A stretch of 64,000 nt of DNA from Eikenella exigua (GTDB taxonomy: Bacteria; Pseudomonadota; Gammaproteobacteria; Burkholderiales; Neisseriaceae), in assembly GCF_008805035.1 (NCBI RefSeq), contig NZ_CP038018.1, forward strand, positions 1,054,001 through 1,118,000. Reading direction: 5' to 3'. How positions within the stretch are numbered: position 1 is the first letter of the stretch; each line of letters opens with the position of its first letter. A program made the position numbers and the translations under genes. This document shows, in pieces, positions 1-7,400 of the stretch. The notes beneath the pieces were generated by a model. The model searched no databases and was not told where the DNA came from. It worked only from the letters and a program-made list of their open reading frames with translations.

Positions 1-19
1 ATTCTGCTCAAACATCACT

Positions 20-54
20 TTCAGGTAGCCTGCTGTACGGTAAGGCTACCTGAA
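20..54. terminator. Inverted DUS pair, terminator-like
   Basis: TTCAGGTAGCCT and AGGCTACCTGAA face each other around an 11-nt loop. It probably ends a gene lying left of the window. Confidence 0.6.
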
Positions 55-108
55 AGCCTAATCCGCGGCATAGCAGGAATCGCCATGCCCGCCGCCGCGC
101 CAATCCGC

Positions 109-114
109 TATAAT
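109..114 (+). promoter_or_regulatory. Possible -10 box of mpl
   Basis: A perfect TATAAT lies 35 bp before the mpl start codon. No convincing -35 box is seen at the right distance, so this is a weak call. Confidence 0.35.
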
Positions 115-148
115 TCCGCCTTTCCATTTCCAGATAAGGCTTTCGGCT

Positions 149-1534
149 ATGCAACACATCCACATTATCGGCATCGGCGGCACATTCATGGGCGGGCTGG
201 CCGCCATCGCGCAAGAAGCGGGCTTCAAGGTGAGCGGCTGCGACGCCAAAATGTATCCGCCGATGAGCACGCAGCTGGCCGATTTGGGCATTGCTGTGCA
301 TGAAGGATTTGATGCGGAACAACTGAATAAATTTCCCGCCGATGTGTATGTGGTTGGCAACGTGGCCAAGCGCGGCATGCCGGTAATCGAGGCCATTTTG
401 AATCGCGGCCTGCCTTATGTGTCCGGCCCGCAATGGCTGGCCGAAAACGTGCTGCACAGCCGCTGGGTGCTCGGTGTGGCCGGTACGCACGGTAAAACCA
501 CCACCGCCTCCATGCTGGCCTGGGTGTTGGAATACGCCGGCCTGGCTCCAGGCTTCCTTATCGGCGGCATTCCGCAAAACTTCGGTATTTCCGCCCGCCT
601 GCCGCAGACGCCCAAAGCCGATCCGGCCAGCCGCTCGCCGTTTTTCGTGATTGAAGCCGACGAATACGACACCGCCTTCTTTGACAAGCGCAGCAAGTTC
701 GTGCACTATCGCCCGCGCACCGCCATTCTGAACAACCTCGAATACGACCACGCCGACATTTTCCCCAACCTCGCCGCCATCCAAACCCAGTTCCACCACC
801 TGGTGCGTACCATTCCCGGCCAAGGCCTGATTGTGTGCAACGGCCGCGAAGAGAGCCTGCAAACCGTGTTGGCGCAAGGCTGCTGGACGCCGGTGGAAAG
901 CTTCGGCAGCGCAGAAGGCTGGCAGGCTGGTGAACCTGACGAGAATGGCGCATTCGATGTGCTGCACCAAGGCCAAACCGTCGGCCATATCGCCTGGCCG
1001 CTGTTGGGCGAACACAACCGCCTCAACGCACTGGCCGTAATCGCCGCCGCCCGCCCCGCCGGCGTGAGTATTCAGGTAGCCTGCGAAGCGCTTTCGCAAT
1101 TCCAAAACGTGAAGCGGCGCATGGAAGTGAAAGGCTGCGTGCACGGCATCACCGTATATGACGACTTTGCCCACCACCCCACTGCCATCACCACCACCGT
1201 GGCCGGCCTGCGGCAGAAAGTGGGCAGCGCGCGCATCATCGCCGTGCTCGAACCGCGCTCCAACACCATGAAGCTCGGCAGTATGAAAGCCGCCCTGCCC
1301 AAAAGCCTGGCCGAAGCCGACCAGGTGTTCTGCTACGGCGGCGGCGTGGAATGGGATGTGGCCGCCGCCCTCGCCCCGCTCGGCAGCAAACTGCATACCG
1401 GCAACGATTTCGACGCCTTCGTGCAAAGCATCCTGAGCAACGCCCGAAGCGGAGACCACATCCTCGTGATGAGCAACGGCGGCTTCGGCGGGATTCATCA
1501 GAAGTTGCTGGATGGCTTGGCAGAGCAGGTATGA
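149..1534 (+). CDS. mpl: UDP-N-acetylmuramate:L-alanyl-gamma-D-glutamyl-meso-diaminopimelate ligase
   Basis: Peptidoglycan-recycling ligase: it joins the salvaged tripeptide L-Ala-gamma-D-Glu-meso-DAP to UDP-MurNAc in the cytoplasm, using ATP. The 461-residue protein has the Mur-ligase plan. An N-terminal nucleotide-binding start reads HIIGIGGTFMGG, the P-loop GTHGKTTT is at residues 112-119, a central ATPase domain contains EADEYDTAFFDK, and a C-terminal domain begins near VYDDFAHHPTAI. The GTFMGG variant and the length separate Mpl from MurC. The gene stands alone, with an inverted DUS pair 34 bp after the stop. A DUS-like 10-mer inside the gene encodes IQVA near residue 310. Confidence 0.95.
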   Translation: MQHIHIIGIGGTFMGGLAAIAQEAGFKVSGCDAKMYPPMSTQLADLGIAVHEGFDAEQLNKFPADVYVVGNVAKRGMPVIEAILNRGLPYVSGPQWLAENVLHSRWVLGVAGTHGKTTTASMLAWVLEYAGLAPGFLIGGIPQNFGISARLPQTPKADPASRSPFFVIEADEYDTAFFDKRSKFVHYRPRTAILNNLEYDHADIFPNLAAIQTQFHHLVRTIPGQGLIVCNGREESLQTVLAQGCWTPVESFGSAEGWQAGEPDENGAFDVLHQGQTVGHIAWPLLGEHNRLNALAVIAAARPAGVSIQVACEALSQFQNVKRRMEVKGCVHGITVYDDFAHHPTAITTTVAGLRQKVGSARIIAVLEPRSNTMKLGSMKAALPKSLAEADQVFCYGGGVEWDVAAALAPLGSKLHTGNDFDAFVQSILSNARSGDHILVMSNGGFGGIHQKLLDGLAEQV

Positions 1535-1567
1535 GGCCAGTAGAAAGTGAAAATACATTAGTAAAAT

Positions 1568-1604
1568 TTCAGGTAGCCTCTTCCTTGCACAAAGGCTACC
1601 TGAA
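1568..1604. terminator. Inverted DUS pair after mpl
   Basis: TTCAGGTAGCCT and AGGCTACCTGAA with a 13-nt loop form a 12-bp stem. It is the likely end of the mpl transcript and lies 22 bp before the methyltransferase start. Confidence 0.6.
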
Positions 1605-1626
1605 GCCCAAATCAAGCGAACCCACT

Positions 1627-2736
1627 ATGCGCCATATCTTCACCTGGCAAGAACAAGGCCAAGCCCGCCAAGCCCCGTGGCGCAACACCGCCGCGCAGAA
1701 GCCGCCTACCGCGCTCACCGTAGCTGAAGCAGGCCTTTCTGCCAAAGCCGCGCTCAAAAGCCTCCGCCAAAGCCAAGCCCTGCTTTGGCGCGGCGATTAT
1801 CATCAGGCTGTGCAGCTGCTCTCTGCCGTGAAACGCCAGCTTCCCGCCGCTACATCGCCCGATTTCCACACTCATCGCATGCAGCAGGCCCAACGCAGCC
1901 GGCTGGCCAATATGCTGTTGGTGGAAATCGATGCCGGCTATCGGCTGAATTTGCGACGTGCTCCCGATGTGGCCGCCGCCTTAGCCGACGTGTTCGGCGA
2001 ACCGAACAGCGAGCCGTTCCTGTTGCCGCTCAATCTGCTGCTTGGCTTCATCGGCGCCCACCAATGGCACAAAAAAGGCGTAGAAATCCCCGCCCTCGGT
2101 GCGCGCATCCATGTGCCGTTCGGCGTGTTCTCCCCCTTGCGCGGCGAATATCTCAATCTGATCGCCGCTGCACCCCTGCCGCCTCACGCCCAGAGTGCTT
2201 TCGACATCGGCACCGGCAGCGGCGTAATTGCCGCACTGCTCGCCCGGCGTGGCCTCCAAGCGATTACCGCCACCGACAACAGCACCCGCGCCGTCGCCTG
2301 TGCTAGCGCCAATTTCCAACGCCTCTGCCTGCCCCAAATTAAGCTGCTGCAAACCGATCTTTTCCCCGAAGGCTGCGCCGACCTTATTGTTTGCAACCCG
2401 CCTTGGTTGCCCGCCAAACCCGCTGCCGACATCGAAACAGCCCTCTACGACCCCGGCAGTGCCATGTTGCAAGCCTTTTTGCAGCACGCCCCCGCCCACC
2501 TCAATCCCGGCGGACAAATCTGGCTCGTCATGTCCGACCTTGCTGAACACCTCGGCCTGCGACAACCGAATGAATTGGCCGAACGTATCGCTGCCGCCGG
2601 CCTTACCGTCAGCCAACGCCTCGACACCCGCCCGCAACACCCAAAAAGCCGCGATGCCTCCAACCCCCTCGCCGCTGCTCGGCTACGCGAAACCGTGAGC
2701 CTGTATGTTTTACAGCCCGCCACAGAGACTACCTGA
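1627..2736 (+). CDS. Class I SAM-dependent methyltransferase, NPPW type
   Basis: A 369-residue methyltransferase of unknown substrate. The N-terminal 170 residues are a helical and beta substrate-recognition part. The Rossmann core follows, with motif I DIGTGSGV at about residues 193-200, an acidic motif II near ATDNS, and the catalytic NPPW at 257-260. NPPY/W marks enzymes that methylate planar or amide nitrogen (HemK/PrmC, RlmG and RsmC relatives), so an N-methyltransferase acting on RNA or protein is the family expectation. The ATG chosen is the first in-frame one after the mpl terminator. An upstream in-frame extension would read through mpl and the DUS hairpin and is rejected. Confidence 0.8.
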   Translation: MRHIFTWQEQGQARQAPWRNTAAQKPPTALTVAEAGLSAKAALKSLRQSQALLWRGDYHQAVQLLSAVKRQLPAATSPDFHTHRMQQAQRSRLANMLLVEIDAGYRLNLRRAPDVAAALADVFGEPNSEPFLLPLNLLLGFIGAHQWHKKGVEIPALGARIHVPFGVFSPLRGEYLNLIAAAPLPPHAQSAFDIGTGSGVIAALLARRGLQAITATDNSTRAVACASANFQRLCLPQIKLLQTDLFPEGCADLIVCNPPWLPAKPAADIETALYDPGSAMLQAFLQHAPAHLNPGGQIWLVMSDLAEHLGLRQPNELAERIAAAGLTVSQRLDTRPQHPKSRDASNPLAAARLRETVSLYVLQPATETT

Positions 2737-2834
2737 AGCTTGAGCTGCAACGAAAGCGAAAACGCAATAAAGCGAGAGCACGGCTTCCGCCAAATCGCCG
2801 CCCGCACGGGCTGTTTTTCAAACCGCATCAAAGT

Positions 2835-2876
2835 TTCAGGTAGCCCGTTACGCGACACAGGCTACCTGAAACTTTT
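2835..2876 (+). terminator. Inverted DUS pair with T-run
   Basis: One arm is TTCAGGTAGCCC (last base changed) and the other AGGCTACCTGAA. ACTTTTT follows. It lies about 100 bp after the methyltransferase stop. Confidence 0.6.
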
Positions 2877-2947
2877 TAAGTGCCACCCAACACAAACAAA
2901 GCGCGCCCTAACGGTTTACGGTAGAATACGCCCCTCACACAAACCCC

Positions 2948-3014
2948 GATAGTGGGTTCGCAAAAAACAGGACAAGGCGGCGAACCGCCGTAGCGTTTTT
3001 GTGAATCCGTTATA
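2948..3014. repeat. Short Correia-like inverted-repeat element
   Basis: The 67-bp unit has imperfect inverted ends (ATAGTGGGTTCGCAAAAA on the left, TTTTTGTGAATCCGTTATA on the right) and an interior CAGGACAAGGCGGCGAA. End and interior match the remembered pattern of neisserial Correia elements (ATAGTGGATTAACAAAAA, CAGGACAAGGCGACGAA). It ends 22 bp before the bolA-type start codon, so it lies in that gene's leader. Confidence 0.6.
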
Positions 3015-3036
3015 AGCAATCAATAAGGAATCCCAC

Positions 3037-3288
3037 ATGCTCACTCCCGAACAAGTCAAAGCCATGATTGGCGAAATCATCAACGCCGAAATGATTCAAG
3101 TGGAAGGCGACGGCCATCACTTTTTTGCTGCCATCGTTTCCGCCGACTTTGAAGGTAAACCCCGCCTTGCCCGTCACCGCCTGATCAAAGACGGCCTCGC
3201 CGACCGGCTGGCTAGCAATGAACTGCACGCCCTTTCCATCTCCGTAGCCACCACTCCCGCCGAGTGGGCAGCTAAAAATGGGCAGTAA
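3037..3288 (+). CDS. BolA/IbaG family protein
   Basis: A single-domain 83-residue BolA-family protein, the usual length for the IbaG/YrbA branch. It has the class II KH-like fold core, with the stretch VEGDGHHFFAAIVSADF and the helix-turn GKPRLARHRLIKDGLADR. Family members bind [2Fe-2S] clusters together with monothiol glutaredoxins through the conserved histidine (here in RHRLI) and take part in iron homeostasis or acid stress. The ATG follows AATAAGGAA. A strong GC-rich terminator lies 23 bp after the stop. The leader carries a Correia-like element. Confidence 0.9.
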   Translation: MLTPEQVKAMIGEIINAEMIQVEGDGHHFFAAIVSADFEGKPRLARHRLIKDGLADRLASNELHALSISVATTPAEWAAKNGQ

Positions 3289-3310
3289 TATAGCGCACAT
3301 TATTAAAGCA

Positions 3311-3344
3311 ACCGCCGGCCTGAAATAATCAGGCCGGCGGTTTT
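3311..3344 (+). terminator. Rho-independent terminator of the BolA-type gene
   Basis: A 13-bp stem (ACCGCCGGCCTGA and TCAGGCCGGCGGT) with a 5-nt loop, followed by TTT. No DUS is involved. Confidence 0.85.
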
Positions 3345-3414
3345 GCTGACAAAACTCCTGCAGAAAAATGAGAAGGACCCACCCGCATACTTGTCAAATA
3401 CACAACTTAAGCAA

Positions 3415-3513
3415 ATTAACTTTAAACCAGTACCACGTCGGCTTACCTTGCCATATTACTCGTACAAGGTTGCCAGCCGCAGACAACACAGAACTATAGC
3501 AAGACGAATTAAC
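3415..3513. repeat. Decayed Correia-like element
   Basis: The left part, ATTAACTTTAAACCAGTACC, closely follows the known Correia end ATTAAATTTAAACCAGTACG. Further on, GCCGCAGACAACACAG and GCAAGACGAATTAA keep the order of interior and far end with many substitutions. The element lies in the gap between the BolA-type gene and the tRNA cluster. No other feature is seen in the remaining bases of that gap (3345-3566). Confidence 0.5.
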
Positions 3514-3566
3514 TCTGTATGAAGTGAAGTACTTAGCAATATATACTTAAGCAGATATTAATTAGA

Positions 3567-3595
3567 CAAAATAAAAGAACCGCCGAAAAGCGGTT
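3567..3595 (-). terminator. Terminator of the tRNA operon
   Basis: On the minus strand AACCGC, a short loop and GCGGTT form a 6-bp stem followed by CTTTTATTTTGT. It starts immediately after the tRNA-Leu CCA end. Confidence 0.75.
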
Positions 3596-3597
3596 TG

Positions 3598-3688
3598 TGG
3601 TGCCCGAGACCGGAATCGAACCGGTACGCTCGTATTAAGGAGCGACGGATTTTAAGTCCGTTGTGTCTACCAATTCCACCACTCGGGC
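3598..3688 (-). tRNA. leuZ: tRNA-Leu(TAA)
   Basis: A class II tRNA with a long variable arm, the acceptor GCCCGAG pairing with CTCGGGC, T-loop TTCGATT and encoded CCA. The anticodon loop reads CTTAAAA, giving anticodon UAA. It is last in a Gly-Gly-Gly-Cys-Cyslike-Leu cluster, matching the widespread glyW-cysT-leuZ operon. Confidence 0.95.
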
Positions 3689-3715
3689 CGGGCTGCGGCT
3701 AGCAGCCTGGATGAT

Positions 3716-3793
3716 TGGAGGCGGGGGCACGGATTTTAACCGGCCTATGCGAGGGTTGCACCCCACGCAGCATAAACACTCTGCCACCCCGCC
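3716..3793 (-). tRNA. Non-canonical Cys-like tRNA, anticodon GCA
   Basis: The gene resembles the neighbouring tRNA-Cys. It keeps a fully paired 7-bp acceptor stem (GGCGGGG with CCCCGCC), discriminator U73 with encoded CCA, U33 and anticodon GCA, but it is 78 nt long against 74 nt. Three extra nucleotides are in the anticodon arm, which can form 6-7 pairs with one U-U mismatch. One extra nucleotide is a bulged U in the T-stem. The D-loop has GT where tRNA-Cys has G18-G19. The T-loop is TTAAAAT where tRNA-Cys has TTCGATT. The 19:56 contact thus changes from G:C to U:A, a compensatory pair. It may be a functional variant Cys tRNA or a decaying copy; the paired changes favour function. Confidence 0.6.
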
Positions 3794-3874
3794 GTGCTGA
3801 TTGATGTATGGTTAATTTAAACCAATACCGCGATGGCTATTTGCTGCCTGCGGCTTACATTCACTATGGTATTT

Positions 3875-3948
3875 TGGAGGCGGGAGTCGGAATCGAACCG
3901 GCGTACACGGCTTTGCAGGCCGCTGCATAACCACTTTGCTATCCCGCC
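3875..3948 (-). tRNA. cysT: tRNA-Cys(GCA)
   Basis: A canonical 74-nt tRNA including CCA: acceptor GGCGGGA/TCCCGCC, anticodon loop CTGCAAA, T-loop TTCGATT and discriminator U73, the main cysteinyl-tRNA synthetase identity base. It is the fourth gene of the cluster in transcription order. Confidence 0.95.
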
Positions 3949-3991
3949 AAATTAGCTTTTGGCCGACTGTATCGGCCAAATTGCTAAAACT

Positions 3992-4067
3992 TGGAGCGGG
4001 AAACGAGTCTCGAACTCGCGACCTCAACCTTGGCAAGGTTGCGCTCTACCAACTGAGCTATTCCCGC
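3992..4067 (-). tRNA. tRNA-Gly(GCC), copy 3
   Basis: A 76-nt tRNA with CCA. Acceptor GCGGGAA, D-loop AGTTGGTAGA, anticodon loop TTGCCAA and T-loop TTCGAGA. The sequence is identical to the other two Gly copies. Confidence 0.95.
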
Positions 4068-4098
4068 ATAGCACCCGAACCAACAACTAAGTGGATAG

Positions 4099-4174
4099 TG
4101 GAGCGGGAAACGAGTCTCGAACTCGCGACCTCAACCTTGGCAAGGTTGCGCTCTACCAACTGAGCTATTCCCGC
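4099..4174 (-). tRNA. tRNA-Gly(GCC), copy 2
   Basis: Identical in sequence to the flanking copies. The spacers between copies are 31 and 24 bp and differ from each other. Confidence 0.95.
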
Positions 4175-4198
4175 TTGGGATTCGGATGATTGAAAACT

Positions 4199-4274
4199 TG
4201 GAGCGGGAAACGAGTCTCGAACTCGCGACCTCAACCTTGGCAAGGTTGCGCTCTACCAACTGAGCTATTCCCGC
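4199..4274 (-). tRNA. tRNA-Gly(GCC), copy 1
   Basis: First gene of the tRNA operon in transcription order, about 40 bp behind a clear sigma70 promoter. Sequence identical to copies 2 and 3. Confidence 0.95.
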
Positions 4275-4315
4275 TTGGGCGTTTTCCGGCTGCGCCATAC
4301 TTACGAAAACGGCAT

Positions 4316-4343
4316 ATTATAGGTAGATTTGACAAATAGTCAA
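4316..4343 (-). promoter_or_regulatory. Sigma70 promoter of the tRNA operon
   Basis: On the minus strand TTGACT and a perfect TATAAT are separated by 16 bp. The first tRNA-Gly starts about 41 bp downstream, suitable for a short 5' leader removed by RNase P. Confidence 0.75.
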
Positions 4344-4425
4344 TATCCATTCTGGAAAACTTGGCTAAGGATTGTTATTTATGCTGATTTTTCTGCCACG
4401 CCTTTCCCCGTCGGCACGGCTGCGA

Positions 4426-7400
4426 CTATTCGAGCCATTCTTGCAGGGTGGAAACAGGGATGTCCCAGCACCACAGGCCTTCTTGGCCGTGCGGATTCAG
4501 GCCGCGCACAAACAGGTAGCGCACATAGATGTATTCGGGCAGGGCATGGCGTTGTTTCAGGTAGCGTGCGGTGGCTACGGCGTAAATCAGTGCCTGCAGG
4601 TAATAATGGTGTTCGCTCACCGCCGCACTCATGGCGGCTTGGCCGTAATCTGCCAAATGATTGCCCAAGTGGTTGGATTTGTGGTCGATTACGCATACCC
4701 TGCTATTTTCGTCTGCCGCAATTAGGTCGATGAAACCGTTGAGGAAACCGTTTACGGTATGGAAATCCAGCTGCAGCAGGTGGGTGGCGGCATTTTCAGG
4801 TAGCCCGATGTCGGGACGGGCAAACCAACGGCGCAGGCGTTGCAAACCGAAATCGTGCAGGTGTAGCACGAAGCCCATTTCCGCCACGCGGCAGGCAGCG
4901 GTAATATCGGCCAGCTGCATATTTTCTGCCAATGGCACACGGCGCACAGCTTCCACCATTTCCAACACCGCCGGCAGCCATTGTTCGGCCTCGAAGCCGT
5001 GTTTGGCCAAGATATCGGCATAGGATGCCGCTTGTTCAGCGGCAGGGCAAACGAAATCGGTTTTTTCCAAAATACTGTGCAGGCAGATGCCGGGGGTGGT
5101 GCCGGCGAGGAAGGCTAGCAGAGCGGTTTCGGCTTCGTTTGGCCATAAGTCGCCCTGCCCGTTTGGCTGAACTACATTTTGACCGTTGGAACGCAACTCG
5201 TTGTTTGCGCTTTCAGGTAGCTTTTCGGTTTCGGCGGCGGGGTTTTCATCAGCCAGCAGGCTTTCAGGTAGCCACTCTTCGGCAGCAAGGGTTTGGCGGC
5301 TCAGGCCGGTAAAGCTGGTATGGCAGATAAATTGCAGCGGCCGTTCGGGCAGCACGAGGGCGCGGTAGCTGCCCTGCTGTTCGTCGCGGGCGCGGTAACT
5401 GGCTTCGGGCGGCTCGCCTTCCAGCCATTGCAGCTGGCCGGGCGCGGCGCTTTGGATGTGGTTGAGCCAGGCCTGGCGCAGGGCTTCGGCCAGGGCTTGG
5501 CCTTTCAGGCTGCGCCAATAATCGCGGATGGCATGACAATCGTCTTCGCCTGTTTCGGCCAAGAGGTAGGCAAAGGTGTTTTCCGGGGTGTTGCTGCAGG
5601 GGGCGGCGTAGAGCACGAGCTGCTCGCGGGCGCGGGTGAACGCAACATACAAGAGGCGCAGGCGTTCGCCGAGGTCTTCGGCAAACAGCTGCCGCTCATC
5701 TTCTTCGCCCAGCTGGGCTTTGGCCAACAATAGGTTGCGGCCGTTGCTTTGGCTGATGATGTTCCAATCTTGCACCAATTTGTCGCTGGTATCCCACACG
5801 AAAGGGCAAAATACCAGCGGGTATTCCAGCCCTTTAGCCGCATGCATGGTAACGATTTTTACCAAGTCTTCATCGCTTTCCAGCCGCAGCTGGTATTCTT
5901 TATTCCCCTTATCCTCCCTATCATTTTTATTTTCTTTGCTTTTCTTGTTTTTCTTGCTACTTTTCAGCCGCATTTCCAACCATTGCGTCAATGCGACTGG
6001 GCTGGCACATTCAGCAGCGGCCAGCGCCAAGATTTCGGCCAGCTGCCAGAAATTGGTAAAACTGCGTTCGTTGCGGGTGTGCAGAAGATGCTGCTCGAGG
6101 CCGCTTTGACGGGCAAAGCGGGTGAGCGCGGTGTAGATGCCGTGCTGCTGCCAGGTTTCGGCGGCGGTTTCGGCCAGGGCTATCCACTCGGCCAGGCGGT
6201 TTTCGTTGCCGTTCAGTTCGGCCAGGTCTTGCGCGGTGTAGTCATAAAAGATGCCGCCGAGCACGAAGCGCAGGTATTCGGTTTGCTGCGGAGCCAGCCA
6301 GAACAGCAACAGGGCGTGCAGGGCTTCGGCTTCGGGCGTGTCGAACACCGATTGCTGTTGTAGCAATACGCTGCGCACTCCCCGACGTTTGAGCGCGCGC
6401 GCGACTAGGGCGGCTTCGCTGTGGGTGCGAACCAATACGGCCACCTGGCCCGGATGCAGCGGCATGTTTTCGCCGCCGTGTTTGCCACCGATAGAAAGGC
6501 TACCTGAAAGCGCCTGATTAAGCCGTGCGGCAATTTCGCGGGCGCAATAATCGGCACAGAGCTCGCGCAAAGAATCTTTATTCGGCAACTTCCCTTCGCT
6601 TTCGCCAGCCGGATTGATCCAGCGCACGGCCACAGCGGCTTCAGGCGCGGGGCGGAGCAAGCTCTCGATGCGGGCAACCTGCACATTGGGATAGGCAATC
6701 TGTGGCAGCACGAAGGGGCGGCTGCGGGCGGAAAACAGATGGCCGATGCCGTTTACCAAATTGCGGTGGCTGCGGTAGTTGGTGTGCAGGGTGTAGCTTT
6801 GCTCGGGGGCGGTATCGGCGGCGGCGGCGAGGTAGGCATGGATGTCGGCACCGCGAAAGCCGTAGATGGCCTGCTTGGGGTCGCCCACCAAAAATACGGG
6901 CACGCCTTGGCGAATAAAGGCGGTGTGGAAAATGGCATATTGCAGCGGGTCGGTGTCTTGGAATTCGTCGATGAGCGCCACGCGCCATTTGGCCGCCAGG
7001 GCTTGGGCGAGCGCTTCCGCCTGCTCGGGATGTTCGGGGTTGGACAGGGCGGCATGCACATCGAGCAGCAAGTCGTCGTAGTCGCGGCGCGGGCTGCGGC
7101 GCTTGTCTTCGGCCAAACGGGTTTTCAGGTAGCCCAAACATTCAAGTTTGAGGCGGATGGCGGCTTCCTGCTCGGCCTCGCTAATTTCGGCCAGGCGGTG
7201 GCCGAGAACGGCCAAGGGCTGCAGGGCGGCGATGTCGGCTTCTTCAATATGCTGGTTTTTCCGGATTTTGCCGCGCAGGGCGTTGTCTTCAAAACACAGC
7301 AGCTTGTCCAGCCTGGAAAGCACGGGCTGCTCCAAGCCTTCTTGTGCGGCTTGCCGGAGCTCGGTAAACAGGGTGTCGATAGAGGCATTGAAAGTATTGC

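Noticed and set aside
8..1615. Long minus-strand open frame of 535 codons opposite mpl
   Set aside because: Mirror frame of a GC-rich gene; its translation is Gly/Ala/His-rich with no family features, and mpl is unmistakable on the other strand.
1351..1626. In-frame upstream extension of the methyltransferase
   Set aside because: It overlaps mpl and reads through a DUS hairpin; the ATG at 1627 is the first start beyond it.
2740..2952. 70-codon plus-strand frame between the methyltransferase and BolA-type genes
   Set aside because: It translates the DUS hairpin and part of a Correia-like element; no RBS.
4329..4733. Plus-strand frames opposite the end of recB
   Set aside because: Shadow frames of the recB nuclease domain, whose motifs are clear on the minus strand.
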